A stretch of 37,414 nucleotides of DNA from the NCBI GenBank assembly GCA_044326545.1, contig JBIRBM010000017.1, forward strand, positions 1 through 37,414. The letters are read 5' to 3'. The notes beneath the pieces are model-generated. The model had not been told where the DNA came from. It ran no database searches and saw only the letters and a program-made list of their open reading frames with translations. Made by a program: the position numbers and the translations under genes. This document shows, piece by piece, positions 1 through 7,615 of the stretch (the stretch's first letter is position 1; every line of letters begins with the position of its first letter). The DNA is from JANWJE01 sp044326545 (GTDB lineage Bacteria > Chlamydiota > Chlamydiia > Chlamydiales > Parachlamydiaceae).

Positions 1-432
1 CTAATTGCTTAGACCTCTACGTGTAACGGTCATTGACCATCACACACAAGCTTTATTGTTCATGTTTGCACATTGTCTCTCTTATACTGTCAAAACATCT
101 TACAGTGACTCAAGGCCCTGCTTTTTTCTCGCATTCGTTACACGTTGTTCGCTTTTCGTTCGTGAGAAGTTACTAATATATAAAATGAGGCTTATTTTAT
201 GCAACACTCTTTTTCTTTTTCTTTTTTATTTTCCTTATATTTTGATTTTAAGTGGCTTGAAAAACATCATTTCTTTTTTGAGTGATCTGATGAAGAAAGG
301 CTCTAACACGCTTCTGTTGTATCTTGTCATTTTTTTCTTGTATAATCCTTCATCTTGTTTTATACCAAGTTTTATGCTCGAATCTTATGATTTCAAGTTA
401 TTCCAAAATCCACTACGCCTTGGGAGGGTATC
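1..432. other. AT-rich non-coding leader region, no gene recognised
   Basis: This stretch precedes the first supported gene. An open frame runs through it on the plus strand, but it has no good ribosome binding site, an improbable composition (Phe/Leu/Ser-rich from T-runs) and overlaps the well-supported gene at 433. I therefore treat it as non-coding. The 10-mer ACGTGTAACG near 19-28 recurs inverted near 136-145, so a weak long-range hairpin is possible. Nothing else is recognisable. Confidence 0.5.
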
Positions 433-657
433 ATGGTCCATTTTTTTTCAACATCAATCTCACTGTTTATTCTTATGTCTCTTTTTTATGTCAATTCTAC
501 GGAGGCCTACTGTTCAAGATGCGTAAAAATTGAGGCCGAAAGAGCTAAAGAGCAGGAGGCAAACCCGCAGGTGATTGGCTACTACGATGACAAAGCCAAA
601 ACGAATCATCAAACCGACCCGCAACAAATTGAACATCCTAAAGAAATCAATAAGTAG
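433..657 (+). CDS. Small secreted Cys-containing protein, unknown function
   Basis: This 74-residue protein has no family I recognise. The first 25 residues form a convincing signal peptide: a hydrophobic core (SLFILMSLFYV) and a plausible signal peptidase I site after STEA. The mature part is about 49 residues, strongly hydrophilic, with a CxxC pair (YCSRC) right at the new N-terminus and a Lys/Glu/Gln-rich tail. A strong Shine-Dalgarno (GGGAGG) lies 5-6 nt before the ATG, which is why I accept so short a gene. It stops 7 nt before the preferred start of the methionine sulfoxide reductase gene, so the two are probably co-transcribed. An exported CxxC protein beside a thiol-dependent repair enzyme suggests a redox role, but that is inference only. 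Confidence 0.6.
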   Translation: MVHFFSTSISLFILMSLFYVNSTEAYCSRCVKIEAERAKEQEANPQVIGYYDDKAKTNHQTDPQQIEHPKEINK

Positions 658-664
658 GCAAGAA

Positions 665-1519
665 ATGGAAAAATATCATCCTTTAACTTTTGATGAAGAC
701 GTTGTGATCAATAAAAAAGGGACGGAAAGAAGAGGGACTGGAAAATTTAACGCTCACTATGAAGCGGGTGTATACATTTGCAAGCAATGTGATGCCCCCT
801 TATACCTCTCAACACAAAAATTTAGTTCTCAATGTGGATGGCCAAGTTTTGATGATGAAATTCCTAATGCGATAGAAAAAAAAATGGATATTAATGGTTC
901 TCGAACTGAAATTCTTTGTAAACATTGCGGAGGACACTTGGGTCATCTTTTCATAGGAGAGGGATTGACTGATAAAAATGCAAGACACTGTGTGAATTCT
1001 ATTTCCCTTTCTTTCATCCCTTTGAATACCAAGGAAGGGTATGAACGGGCGATTTTTGCTGCAGGATGTTTTTGGGGAGTCGAACATTTAATAAAAAAAT
1101 GTCAAGGGATTGTTCAAACAACAGTCGGATATATCGGAGGACTCACAGTCAATCCAACTTATACCGATGTCTGTAGCGGAAAAACAGGTCATGCAGAGGC
1201 TATAGAAGTGATCTTTGATCCGGCTGTGGTCAGTTATGAAGAATTAACAACATTCTTTTTTGAAATTCATGATCCCACTCAAGTCGATCGACAAGGACCT
1301 GATAATGGAACACAGTATCGCTCTGCAATTTTCTATTTTTCTGAAGAACAGAAAAAGATAGCCTTTCAATTGATTGCATCTTTAAAAAAACAAGGAATGA
1401 AAATCGCAACTCAAGTATCGCCCTCCAGTCGTTTTTATCCCGCTGAAGATGACCATCAAAACTACTACGGCAAAACGGGAGGTACTCCTTATTGCCATCG
1501 AAGGGTTAAACGGTTTTAA
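665..1519 (+). CDS. msrAB: Bifunctional peptide methionine sulfoxide reductase, MsrB-MsrA fusion
   Basis: Reduces both R- and S-methionine sulfoxide in oxidised proteins. Taking the ATG at 665 (284 residues), residues 1-122 are MsrB: zinc-binding CKQC (C39, C42) and CKHC (C85, C88), and the catalytic Cys in RHCVNS (C109). Residues 128-284 are MsrA with the active-site motif GCFWGVE (C135) and the family stretch HDPTQVDRQGPD. The order MsrB then MsrA is the reverse of the PilB/MsrAB arrangement of Neisseria but is known in other bacteria. An in-frame ATG at 575 would add 30 residues with no MsrB counterpart and would overlap the SD-supported gene at 433, so 665 is preferred although its own SD is weak. 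No signal peptide is present, so the enzyme should be cytoplasmic. Confidence 0.93.
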   Translation: MEKYHPLTFDEDVVINKKGTERRGTGKFNAHYEAGVYICKQCDAPLYLSTQKFSSQCGWPSFDDEIPNAIEKKMDINGSRTEILCKHCGGHLGHLFIGEGLTDKNARHCVNSISLSFIPLNTKEGYERAIFAAGCFWGVEHLIKKCQGIVQTTVGYIGGLTVNPTYTDVCSGKTGHAEAIEVIFDPAVVSYEELTTFFFEIHDPTQVDRQGPDNGTQYRSAIFYFSEEQKKIAFQLIASLKKQGMKIATQVSPSSRFYPAEDDHQNYYGKTGGTPYCHRRVKRF

Positions 1520-1533
1520 AGAGCCTCCGAAGC

Positions 1534-1749
1534 TATACCCCGCATTCCGCTAGTGGGCTGTTTTTTCTTCAATTTCTCGATTTTTGATCTGAATTTGACA
1601 AAATTTGAACAATATTTCATTCAATATTGCCGCAAAATTTGCAAATAGCGGAATGCGGGCTATACTCGATCAACCTCAAAATTCCAATTTTTTGCTTTCA
1701 AACACCCTTTTAAAAGCTGTTCGGATCAAAAATTTTGAACAGGTTCTTA
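1534..1749. repeat. R1-family dispersed repeat with internal inverted repeat
   Basis: This fills the gap between two convergent genes. Its right end (1724-1749, TCGGATCAAA...GAACAGGTTCTTA) matches the right ends of the copies at 12390 and 33314. Inside, 1534-1552 and 1646-1664 form an inverted repeat matching at 18 of 19 positions (core CGCATTCCGCTA). The left end is decayed. The structure could act as a bidirectional terminator between msrAB and hemH. Confidence 0.55.
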
Positions 1750-1756
1750 GACGTTT

Positions 1757-2785
1757 TTAAGCTTGATTTTCTCTGATAATTTCTCGCAAAGCATCAATCC
1801 AGAACGGGTGATCATTGAGCCCTTCAACCAATTGCAATTCCTCCCCTCCCCACTCTTTAAATTCTCGCTGATATTCGGAAGAAATCTCATAAATAGTCTC
1901 TAAACAATCACAGACAAAAGATGGACTGAAAACAAGCAACCGTTTTTCTCCATTTTTTGCACAGCGATATAAAACATCACTTGCATAAGGCTGAATCCAA
2001 GACTCTTTGCCAAGACGTGATTGAAAACAGACTGTATATCGATCTTGATTCAAATTTAAATCAGCAGCAATCGCCCGGGCGGTCGCATGGCATTGTGCTT
2101 TATAACAAAGACGATTGCGCGAACACACTTGTTGACAGCAATCGGGCTTCAGGCAATGCCCCTTCTGATCTCCCTTACGGATTTGTCTTTCAGGAAGACC
2201 ATGAAAACTAAAGAGGATGCGATCATATGATGAAATCGGATATTGCTTTGCTCGTTCACAAAACGCTTTGATTAATCCAGGATGCTCATAATAATCATTA
2301 ATGAATACCAACTTTGGATAAGCTTCCCAACGCTGCAATTGCCTCATGACCTCTTGAAAAACAGAACCTGTTGTAGCTGACGCATACTGAGGGAAAAGAG
2401 GAAGAATCACAATTTCTTCCACGGCGGCTTCACAGAGTTTTTTTAAGCCTTCTTGAATAGAAGGATGCTGGTACCGCATAGCCAATACGACCTCCGTTTG
2501 ATCCCCCAAGGCTTTTTGCAATTGCTCTCGAATCTTCTTACCATAAATCAAAAGGGGTGAACCTTCCAAACTCCAGATATTGCGATATTGCGCAGCTGAT
2601 TTACGATAACGAAAAGGGACAATAATCCCTCGCACTAATAACTGTCTTTTGAGCCAAGAGATATCGATCACTCTTGCATCGGTTAAAAACTCAATAAGAT
2701 AACGATAAACATCTTTAGGGGTTGCAGACGCAGGTGTCCCCAGATTTACAAGCAACACACCTCTTTTCTTTTGCTTCACACTCAA
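1757..2785 (-). CDS. hemH: Ferrochelatase
   Basis: Inserts ferrous iron into protoporphyrin IX in the last step of haem synthesis. The protein has the family N-terminus (GVLLVNLGTP, then FLTDARVID), the metal-binding histidine in SFHGLPE and the conserved acid in the DCLETIYEI motif. At about 342 residues it has normal length. A Cys-rich stretch (KPDCCQQVCSRNRLCYKAQC) sits between the catalytic motifs. The frame opens with TTG at 2785, but an AAGGGG ribosome binding site lies only 2 nt before it and about 7 nt before an in-frame GTG at 2779, so GTG is the likelier start. It is convergent with msrAB and about 160 bp behind the AAA+ gene. Confidence 0.93.
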   Translation of the reverse strand: MSVKQKKRGVLLVNLGTPASATPKDVYRYLIEFLTDARVIDISWLKRQLLVRGIIVPFRYRKSAAQYRNIWSLEGSPLLIYGKKIREQLQKALGDQTEVVLAMRYQHPSIQEGLKKLCEAAVEEIVILPLFPQYASATTGSVFQEVMRQLQRWEAYPKLVFINDYYEHPGLIKAFCERAKQYPISSYDRILFSFHGLPERQIRKGDQKGHCLKPDCCQQVCSRNRLCYKAQCHATARAIAADLNLNQDRYTVCFQSRLGKESWIQPYASDVLYRCAKNGEKRLLVFSPSFVCDCLETIYEISSEYQREFKEWGGEELQLVEGLNDHPFWIDALREIIRENQA

Positions 2786-2944
2786 ATCCCCTTGTTAGAA
2801 CCTACAACTCTCGATTTTGTCCATTTTTTTTGCTAAAAACTCACCTTATACCATTTCCAAGAAATAAAGTCATATTTGAGCGCATCAAAGCCTCGGGTTT
2901 GAAAGATTACAAAGAGGGCAATATCTCCCAATATGACCATCGAT

Positions 2945-4876
2945 TTAATTCTCTAATGAAAGATCTAAATCTTTACGCTCTTGATAAACCTTCTCAACAA
3001 GTTTTTTATTAATATGAATGTTAATTTTTGAATCAATCTTTGAAATCTCTTCTTTTAATAATTTCTCAATACATTTTTTTGCATAAAAAGAATACCATAG
3101 ATACATGATCTGGTCTTTTTCGCTTATGACTCCTTTAGGAAAGTGAGGCGATCCAAAGGCTTTTTCGATTTTTTCATTTTTTTTATCATCATCAGAATCG
3201 GAATCGAGAATCCCGACGCTTTTTATAGCGGAGACTGTTGGGTCATGATGAATGTGGTTAATCGATCTATTGCCAACAATTGCTTTATTGAAAAGATGAT
3301 TCAAGGCATAGAATTTTAAACTCAATTTTTTACGGTAAGCAAGAATCGTTTTCACTCGGTTGACAATCTTGCCTGTTTTTTGTTTTTCTTTTTCACTCAA
3401 ATTCACAGTTCCATAATAATGACCTAAAGTCGCGACACATTTCCCTCGTGCTGTCCTAAGAATCTCTTCTGCTTTTGCCGGTCTTCCAATATTGGGCAGA
3501 TAATCTTTTGTCCCAGATAACTTAACAATTGCCTCAATTGCCTCTTCCTCAACAAAAACATCTGAAACTGAATGAAGCTGTAAATTTTTCAGAACTTTTT
3601 TCACTTGCTCATCACTGGAAGGACCGATTTTAATGATGTGTACCTTTCTTTGGAAAGAATGGTCTATGTCTAGTTTTTGTATCTCTATCCACTCTTTTAA
3701 TGTCACAGCCAAAATCGACTTACAAGCAGGTGTATCTTGTAAAAATCTCTTTTTAAAGGTAAGAAATGCGGCTTTATTTGTCGCGATCTGATAAAAATCA
3801 TCAAAAAACAGAAGAACTTTGTCTTCATAGCCTCTAATTTGATCTTTTGTCTGGTTAATCAATTCTGCATGCCCAAAACTGGCACTAGAAATCATAATCC
3901 CACAATCGGCTTCAAATACGATACGCTCTTCAAGCTTATTCTGATGAATTTTACCTGAGTGCTTTAATTGGATAAAATGATGAATAAGCGCGGTTTTCCC
4001 CTCCCCAGACAATCCAACGAGAATAAGATTATCATGACCTTCAAGCCCCGCAATTAATTGATCTATTTCGGATACTTGGCCAACTTTAGGATCTAAGCAT
4101 CCTCGATCCATCTGCTTATCAAGATTGGTACAATTCACAATCTCATCAGGTAATGGTCTCAACCAACGTTGATAGCAACTAATCAAAACTGCCGAAGCAG
4201 CAATAATTAATGAGGCAACAAGGTACACTTTAGTTGTGACAACAAAAATTGGCTGTAAAATCTTAATAAGACAATAAGGGATGAGAAAAAATTTATAGAC
4301 GATTTCTAAAAGAAGATGTTTTTCCCATAGAGTTGTAAATTTTTTATTGCTGTCAAGAAAATTAAAAGCCCCTAAAAAAAGATTGAGAAGATTGGGAATA
4401 AAATAAATGATAAGGGGACGAAAGATCTTCCACTCTGCATGAATCCTTCCTCTTATAGAGGAATCAACAGGAACTGGACAATCTAAAGTGTTTTGAAGAA
4501 CTAAATCGGAAAGAGTTGTAAAAACAGCTCCGCCATCCATTTTTTTTTTCTTAATAACCTTCGTTAAGAGATCTAATTCGATCACTTCGGCAAAAATCGA
4601 CATGCATTTTTCAGGATTCTGCTTCATTCCCCATTCGGTTAATTCTGACATCATCTCATCGAGCGTGTCTACATCATGAGATTGGGCTGAGATTGCGTTC
4701 TTGATTTCATTTTTCTGTTCTAACGAGAAATCTAAACAACAATTGTTAACAGTTAACCATTTCTGTAATTCATTTCGATTAGAGAATGGAATAAAAGGAG
4801 GGGATTTTTTTTTTATTTTGCTAACATGAGAATTGAAATAAGATGGAAATCCATATCCAAGAGAAGAGATCATCAC
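2945..4876 (-). CDS. Membrane-anchored Clp-like (D1-type) AAA+ ATPase, unknown role
   Basis: A 643-residue protein with an unusual architecture. Residues 1-145 resemble no family I know. About 153-175 and 188-236 hold two or three hydrophobic membrane segments. Residues 260-510 look like the first AAA+ module of ClpA/ClpB: Walker A GLSGEGKT (K294, T295), a hhhhDD Walker B (LLFFDD, D359-D360) where Clp proteins have DE, and an HSFQRKV segment at the position of the Clp arginine-finger ERRFQ. The last 130 residues are charged and helical. It lacks a second AAA module, a Clp N domain and a ClpP-binding loop I can recognise. The ATG start is supported by AAGGAAG 9 nt upstream. The orphan B12 riboswitch lies about 370 bp upstream on the same strand. 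Role: possibly a membrane-tethered unfoldase or signalling STAND-like ATPase (inference). Confidence 0.7.
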   Translation of the reverse strand: MMISSLGYGFPSYFNSHVSKIKKKSPPFIPFSNRNELQKWLTVNNCCLDFSLEQKNEIKNAISAQSHDVDTLDEMMSELTEWGMKQNPEKCMSIFAEVIELDLLTKVIKKKKMDGGAVFTTLSDLVLQNTLDCPVPVDSSIRGRIHAEWKIFRPLIIYFIPNLLNLFLGAFNFLDSNKKFTTLWEKHLLLEIVYKFFLIPYCLIKILQPIFVVTTKVYLVASLIIAASAVLISCYQRWLRPLPDEIVNCTNLDKQMDRGCLDPKVGQVSEIDQLIAGLEGHDNLILVGLSGEGKTALIHHFIQLKHSGKIHQNKLEERIVFEADCGIMISSASFGHAELINQTKDQIRGYEDKVLLFFDDFYQIATNKAAFLTFKKRFLQDTPACKSILAVTLKEWIEIQKLDIDHSFQRKVHIIKIGPSSDEQVKKVLKNLQLHSVSDVFVEEEAIEAIVKLSGTKDYLPNIGRPAKAEEILRTARGKCVATLGHYYGTVNLSEKEKQKTGKIVNRVKTILAYRKKLSLKFYALNHLFNKAIVGNRSINHIHHDPTVSAIKSVGILDSDSDDDKKNEKIEKAFGSPHFPKGVISEKDQIMYLWYSFYAKKCIEKLLKEEISKIDSKINIHINKKLVEKVYQERKDLDLSLEN

Positions 4877-5138
4877 ACAGGCTTCCTTTTAAGTTGATGT
4901 ATTTCATAGCCCAATCTGCTCAAAAAGCATCGAATTTTTCAAGCAAAAGGAATGAGGTAAAAAATCTATTGTTGGGAAAAAGTGGGATTAACCTGATTTT
5001 TTTCAATTGATGCAAAGACTCTGATAGCCTGAGACTTTCGCGACCCGAAGAAAATATCGCAAGTTAAAACGAAAGGAAGACGAATGATTTGACTCATCTT
5101 AAAATTCGCAAAAACTTTTTTAAGAACAATTTCCCATC

Positions 5139-5203
5139 CCGCCTTTATGGAGGCGGTTTATCACTCACCTTAAGCACCCAGATTGCGATGCATAAAGTAA
5201 GTT
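5139..5203. repeat. GC-rich hairpin followed by a short R2-family repeat
   Basis: A 6-bp stem CCGCCT (5139-5144) pairs with AGGCGG (5151-5156). It directly abuts a 41-bp R2-family copy (5163-5203) that begins ACTCACCTTAAGCAC and ends with a decayed inverse of the same end. Both lie between the riboswitch and the next minus-strand gene. The hairpin lacks a T-run on either strand, so it is not a standard intrinsic terminator. Confidence 0.4.
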
Positions 5204-5247
5204 GATTAGCACATTTTAAATTCGATAGGATTGGTGCAAAATTGCAC

Positions 5248-5458
5248 AAGAAAAGCAGGTCTTCTGACTCCGAATTCACCCTACACGCTTAACCTTCCCG
5301 CAATACTTACAGTGGTTTAATAGTTAAAAACTCCCCTCGAGTAAGGTGAGTTAAACAACTATTTTAAAGCTTTCGTCCTTCGTTACAGCGGCCTAACCGC
5401 ACAGGATTCTCACCTGTTTCCCTATTCTCCCCCTGCCTTAACAAGGGGCACTTTTCTT
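5248..5458 (-). promoter_or_regulatory. Cobalamin (B12) riboswitch
   Basis: Read on the minus strand, the RNA has the conserved cobalamin-aptamer landmarks in order. P1 is AAGAAAAG (5451-5458) pairing perfectly with CTTTTCTT (5248-5255). Then follow AGTGCC, AGGGAA, the B12 box CAGGTGAGAATCCTGTGCGG, GCCGCTGTAAC, a variable hairpin arm (about 5321-5365), ACCACTGTAAG, GCGGGAAGG, and the closing GGAGTCAGAAGACCTGC. These match the AdoCbl-type consensus closely and in the right spacing, so the aptamer looks intact. No B12 transport, salvage or B12-dependent enzyme gene follows. The next minus-strand gene starts about 370 bp further on and is the AAA+ ATPase, with a hairpin and an R2 repeat between them. 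Confidence 0.93.
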
Positions 5459-5470
5459 CCTTATATACTC

Positions 5471-5539
5471 ATTCAAGCTCAAAGTGAGATTTTCGGACAA
5501 TCTTCACTTTGAGCTTGAATCACTCACCTTAAGGTGAAT
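5471..5539. repeat. R3-family inverted repeat with fused R2 ends
   Basis: A 17-bp perfect inverted repeat, ATTCAAGCTCAAAGTGA at 5471-5487 and its complement at 5504-5520, flanks a 16-bp loop. The same ACTCATTCAAG(C/T)TCAAAGTGAGA unit recurs near 37174, and a weaker copy occurs near 27076. It is followed by CTCACCTTAAGGTGA (5523-5537), the two R2 ends joined head to head, like the footprint left by a lost R2 element. It lies downstream of the helicase gene and upstream of the riboswitch. Confidence 0.6.
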
Positions 5540-5619
5540 TAAAAACAACATCTGATTTAGCTGAGTGGTGTTATTGGCCTATAGACCCACCAGGGTTATA
5601 GAGGTCGTTCAAAAAATTG

Positions 5620-7074
5620 TCAATCTGCTTTCTTCATCATTTTCCCATCTCTTGGCTGACGGGCAAAAGGTTTGGTTGACTTAAATTTATTAAAAGGCTT
5701 TGAGGGGCGTCTTGGACCTCTTTCTGGAAAACGTTCCATCCCTGGCTTTGTGAAATCTCCCTGCCTTCTTTCTAAACCAATCCGATCAGGACCCAAAACT
5801 GTCTGTTCTCCTATTACCATAGAGATGAGCTTTGATGCGATAATCGTCGGATCAACATCTTTCATGAGCTGCAATAAATGTTCTGTTTCATCATGAATTC
5901 CTTGAGACATGATCTTATTAACTAAATGACGCTTTTTAGAAGCCTTCACTTCATGCAAGTTTGGAATATCTCGCTGGAGAATTTTTGTTCCTAAGATTTT
6001 CTCAAAACGTTGAAAATCACGCCATTCACGCGAAGTTAAAAATGTGCTCGCAATCCCTTTATTTCCCGCTCGACCCGTACGCCCAATTCGATGAACATAG
6101 TTATTAGGGTCAAAAGGCAAATGATAGTTAAAAACATGAGACACATTTGAGACGCTTAATCCCCTTGCCGCAACATCTGTGGCAACTAATAAACGAAGGT
6201 GTTCTGATCGAAAGCTTCTAATGACCTCTTCTCTTTGAGGTTGCTCCATATCTCCATGTAAGCCTCGAACGGTATAGCCAGCATCCATAAGTGTGTGAGT
6301 GAGACGATCAACATCTTTCTTTGTTCGACAAAAAATAATCGCTTTTTCAGGATTTTCAAAATCAATCAAACGAATCACAGCGTGATCTCGCTCATCTTCG
6401 CGAATCATGTAGTAAAATTGCTCAATATCCTGATTCACTTTCTCTTTTTGCTTAGCTTGAATAAAAAGAGGATTTTTCAATATTTTTTCAGCAAGTTTTT
6501 GAATCGGTAATGGCATTGTGGCTGAAAAAAGAAGCGTCTGTCTTTTTTGAGGAAGATAGGTAAAGATACTTGTGATATCTTCGAGGAATCCCATGTCAAG
6601 CATTTCATCAGCTTCATCAAGGACAACAATCGAAGGTTTAAATGTTGGAAGTTGATTTGTTCCAAGTAAATCAAGTAAACGTCCGGGAGTTGCAACAAGA
6701 ATCTGCACCCCTCGCTGCAGCGACTCTGTTTGGGCTCTAGAAGATTTCCCCCCACACACCACTGCTGTTTTAATTCCAACATGGCGACCAAAGCGATATA
6801 ACTCATCACTCACTTGTTTTGCCAACTCTCGAGTTGGAGTCAACACAAGCATCTGGCTGCCTGGATGCTCTTGAAGAAGATGAATAGCCGGTAAGCCAAA
6901 AGCACCTGTTTTTCCTGTTCCTGTTTGTGCCTGTCCGACCAAATCTCTTCCAGATAAAATATGGGGAATGACCTCCTGCTGAATAGAACTTGGAGTTTTA
7001 AAACCAGCCTCTTGTAATGCCTGTAAAATAGCCTCATGCAACCCAAAACTTTCAAAATTTAATTCTTCTTTCAT
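5620..7074 (-). CDS. deaD: DEAD-box ATP-dependent RNA helicase
   Basis: Unwinds RNA duplexes, probably in ribosome assembly or mRNA turnover. All DEAD-box motifs are visible: the Q-motif region near the N-terminus, motif I AQTGTGKT, Ia PTRELA, Ib TPGR, motif II DEAD in VLDEADEMLDMGF, III SAT, IV IIFCRT, V ATDVAARGLSVS, and VI HRIGRTGRAG. At 484 residues it is a minimal DeaD/RhlE-type enzyme. After the second RecA-like domain there is only a short extension with a basic Arg/Lys/Pro-rich tail (about 415-484) suited to non-specific RNA binding; I see no DbpA-type RNA recognition domain. The assignment to DeaD rather than RhlE is approximate. Confidence 0.93.
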   Translation of the reverse strand: MKEELNFESFGLHEAILQALQEAGFKTPSSIQQEVIPHILSGRDLVGQAQTGTGKTGAFGLPAIHLLQEHPGSQMLVLTPTRELAKQVSDELYRFGRHVGIKTAVVCGGKSSRAQTESLQRGVQILVATPGRLLDLLGTNQLPTFKPSIVVLDEADEMLDMGFLEDITSIFTYLPQKRQTLLFSATMPLPIQKLAEKILKNPLFIQAKQKEKVNQDIEQFYYMIREDERDHAVIRLIDFENPEKAIIFCRTKKDVDRLTHTLMDAGYTVRGLHGDMEQPQREEVIRSFRSEHLRLLVATDVAARGLSVSNVSHVFNYHLPFDPNNYVHRIGRTGRAGNKGIASTFLTSREWRDFQRFEKILGTKILQRDIPNLHEVKASKKRHLVNKIMSQGIHDETEHLLQLMKDVDPTIIASKLISMVIGEQTVLGPDRIGLERRQGDFTKPGMERFPERGPRRPSKPFNKFKSTKPFARQPRDGKMMKKAD

Positions 7075-7095
7075 ACTCTCTCTTTTTTATTGATA

Positions 7096-7200
7096 ACTCA
7101 CCTTACGCACAAAGAAAGCGATTTGGGTTGAACCAAAAGCCTCAACGTTAAAGCTTTCGCTTCAGTCCAAATAATAGTGCTCTTTTTACGTAAGGTGACT
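7096..7200. repeat. R2-family dispersed inverted repeat (complete copy)
   Basis: Begins ACTCACCTTACG and ends CGTAAGGTGACT, with imperfect pairing continuing inward for about 40 bp (for example GTTGAA against TTCAGTC, and an AACGTT centre). It follows the layout of other R2 copies: a CACCTTA terminus, then GCAC, GCGATTTGGG and TGAA blocks. The 3' end of the small frame at 7148 falls inside it. Confidence 0.65.
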
Positions 7201-7351
7201 TGATAAAGAACCAAAACAATATCGCTAACAGACAGAAAAAAATAACAGCTATTTTTATCTTATCGTTAGGGGTTCTTAAAATGATTTCATTGCCAATCAA
7301 CAAAACAAAAGAAGAGAAAAATTGATAAAGGAGAAGGTCTATTTTGAACAA
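7148..7351 (-). CDS. Doubtful small membrane protein ORF
   Basis: A 67-residue frame predicted to hold two hydrophobic segments (LYQFFSSFVLLIG and IAVIFFCLLAILFWFFI). It would start at a TTG inside an R1-like end (TTGTTCAAAAT preceded by CTAAGAAC), has no convincing ribosome binding site, and its last 17 residues are encoded by an R2 repeat. It could be the remnant of a membrane protein gene caught between two repeats, or a chance frame. No homology is claimed. Confidence 0.25.
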   Translation of the reverse strand: MFKIDLLLYQFFSSFVLLIGNEIILRTPNDKIKIAVIFFCLLAILFWFFIKSPYVKRALLFGLKRKL

Positions 7352-7401
7352 GTTCTTAGAAAATAGGACACTGACTCAATCAACGCAGCAAATGATACCG
7401 A

Positions 7402-7423
7402 AAAAACTTCCTAGGAAGTTTTT
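7402..7423. terminator. Perfect 22-bp palindrome, possible bidirectional terminator
   Basis: A-run, then ACTTCCTAGGAAGT, then T-run: a fully symmetrical 22-bp palindrome with T-tracts on both strands. It lies about 190 bp behind the stop of the acidic-protein gene on the minus strand. Its core stem is short, so terminator strength is uncertain. The rest of 7352-7615 shows nothing else recognisable. Confidence 0.35.
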
Positions 7424-7615
7424 ATAATTATCTCTCGATCTGTGGGAGAAAGGCAAAATATTTACTAACTCACCGTTGAGCTTAACAAAAAGCGAATTTA
7501 AATTAAAGACTTATTTAACTGATGAGTTTTTTATAATCTAACGAGAAAAAGGAAAAAGAAAAAAAGCAAAATAACTGCCTTCGAGTACTCCCAAAAGCAG
7601 CTGTAGAAGAATGAA

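Noticed and set aside
5..526. Long open frame on the plus strand at the left edge
   Set aside because: It has no ribosome binding site, its composition is biased by T-runs, and it overlaps the SD-supported gene at 433.
575..664. Upstream ATG extension of msrAB
   Set aside because: The extra 30 residues have no MsrB counterpart and overlap the upstream small gene; ATG 665 begins just before the conserved domain.
2722..3012. Plus-strand ORF across the hemH start
   Set aside because: It is antisense to hemH and the AAA+ gene and covers an R2 fragment; no SD and no protein-like features.
4877..5138. Possible remnant of the gene once controlled by the riboswitch
   Set aside because: I read the minus strand in all frames and saw only very short open frames with no recognisable B12-related motif.
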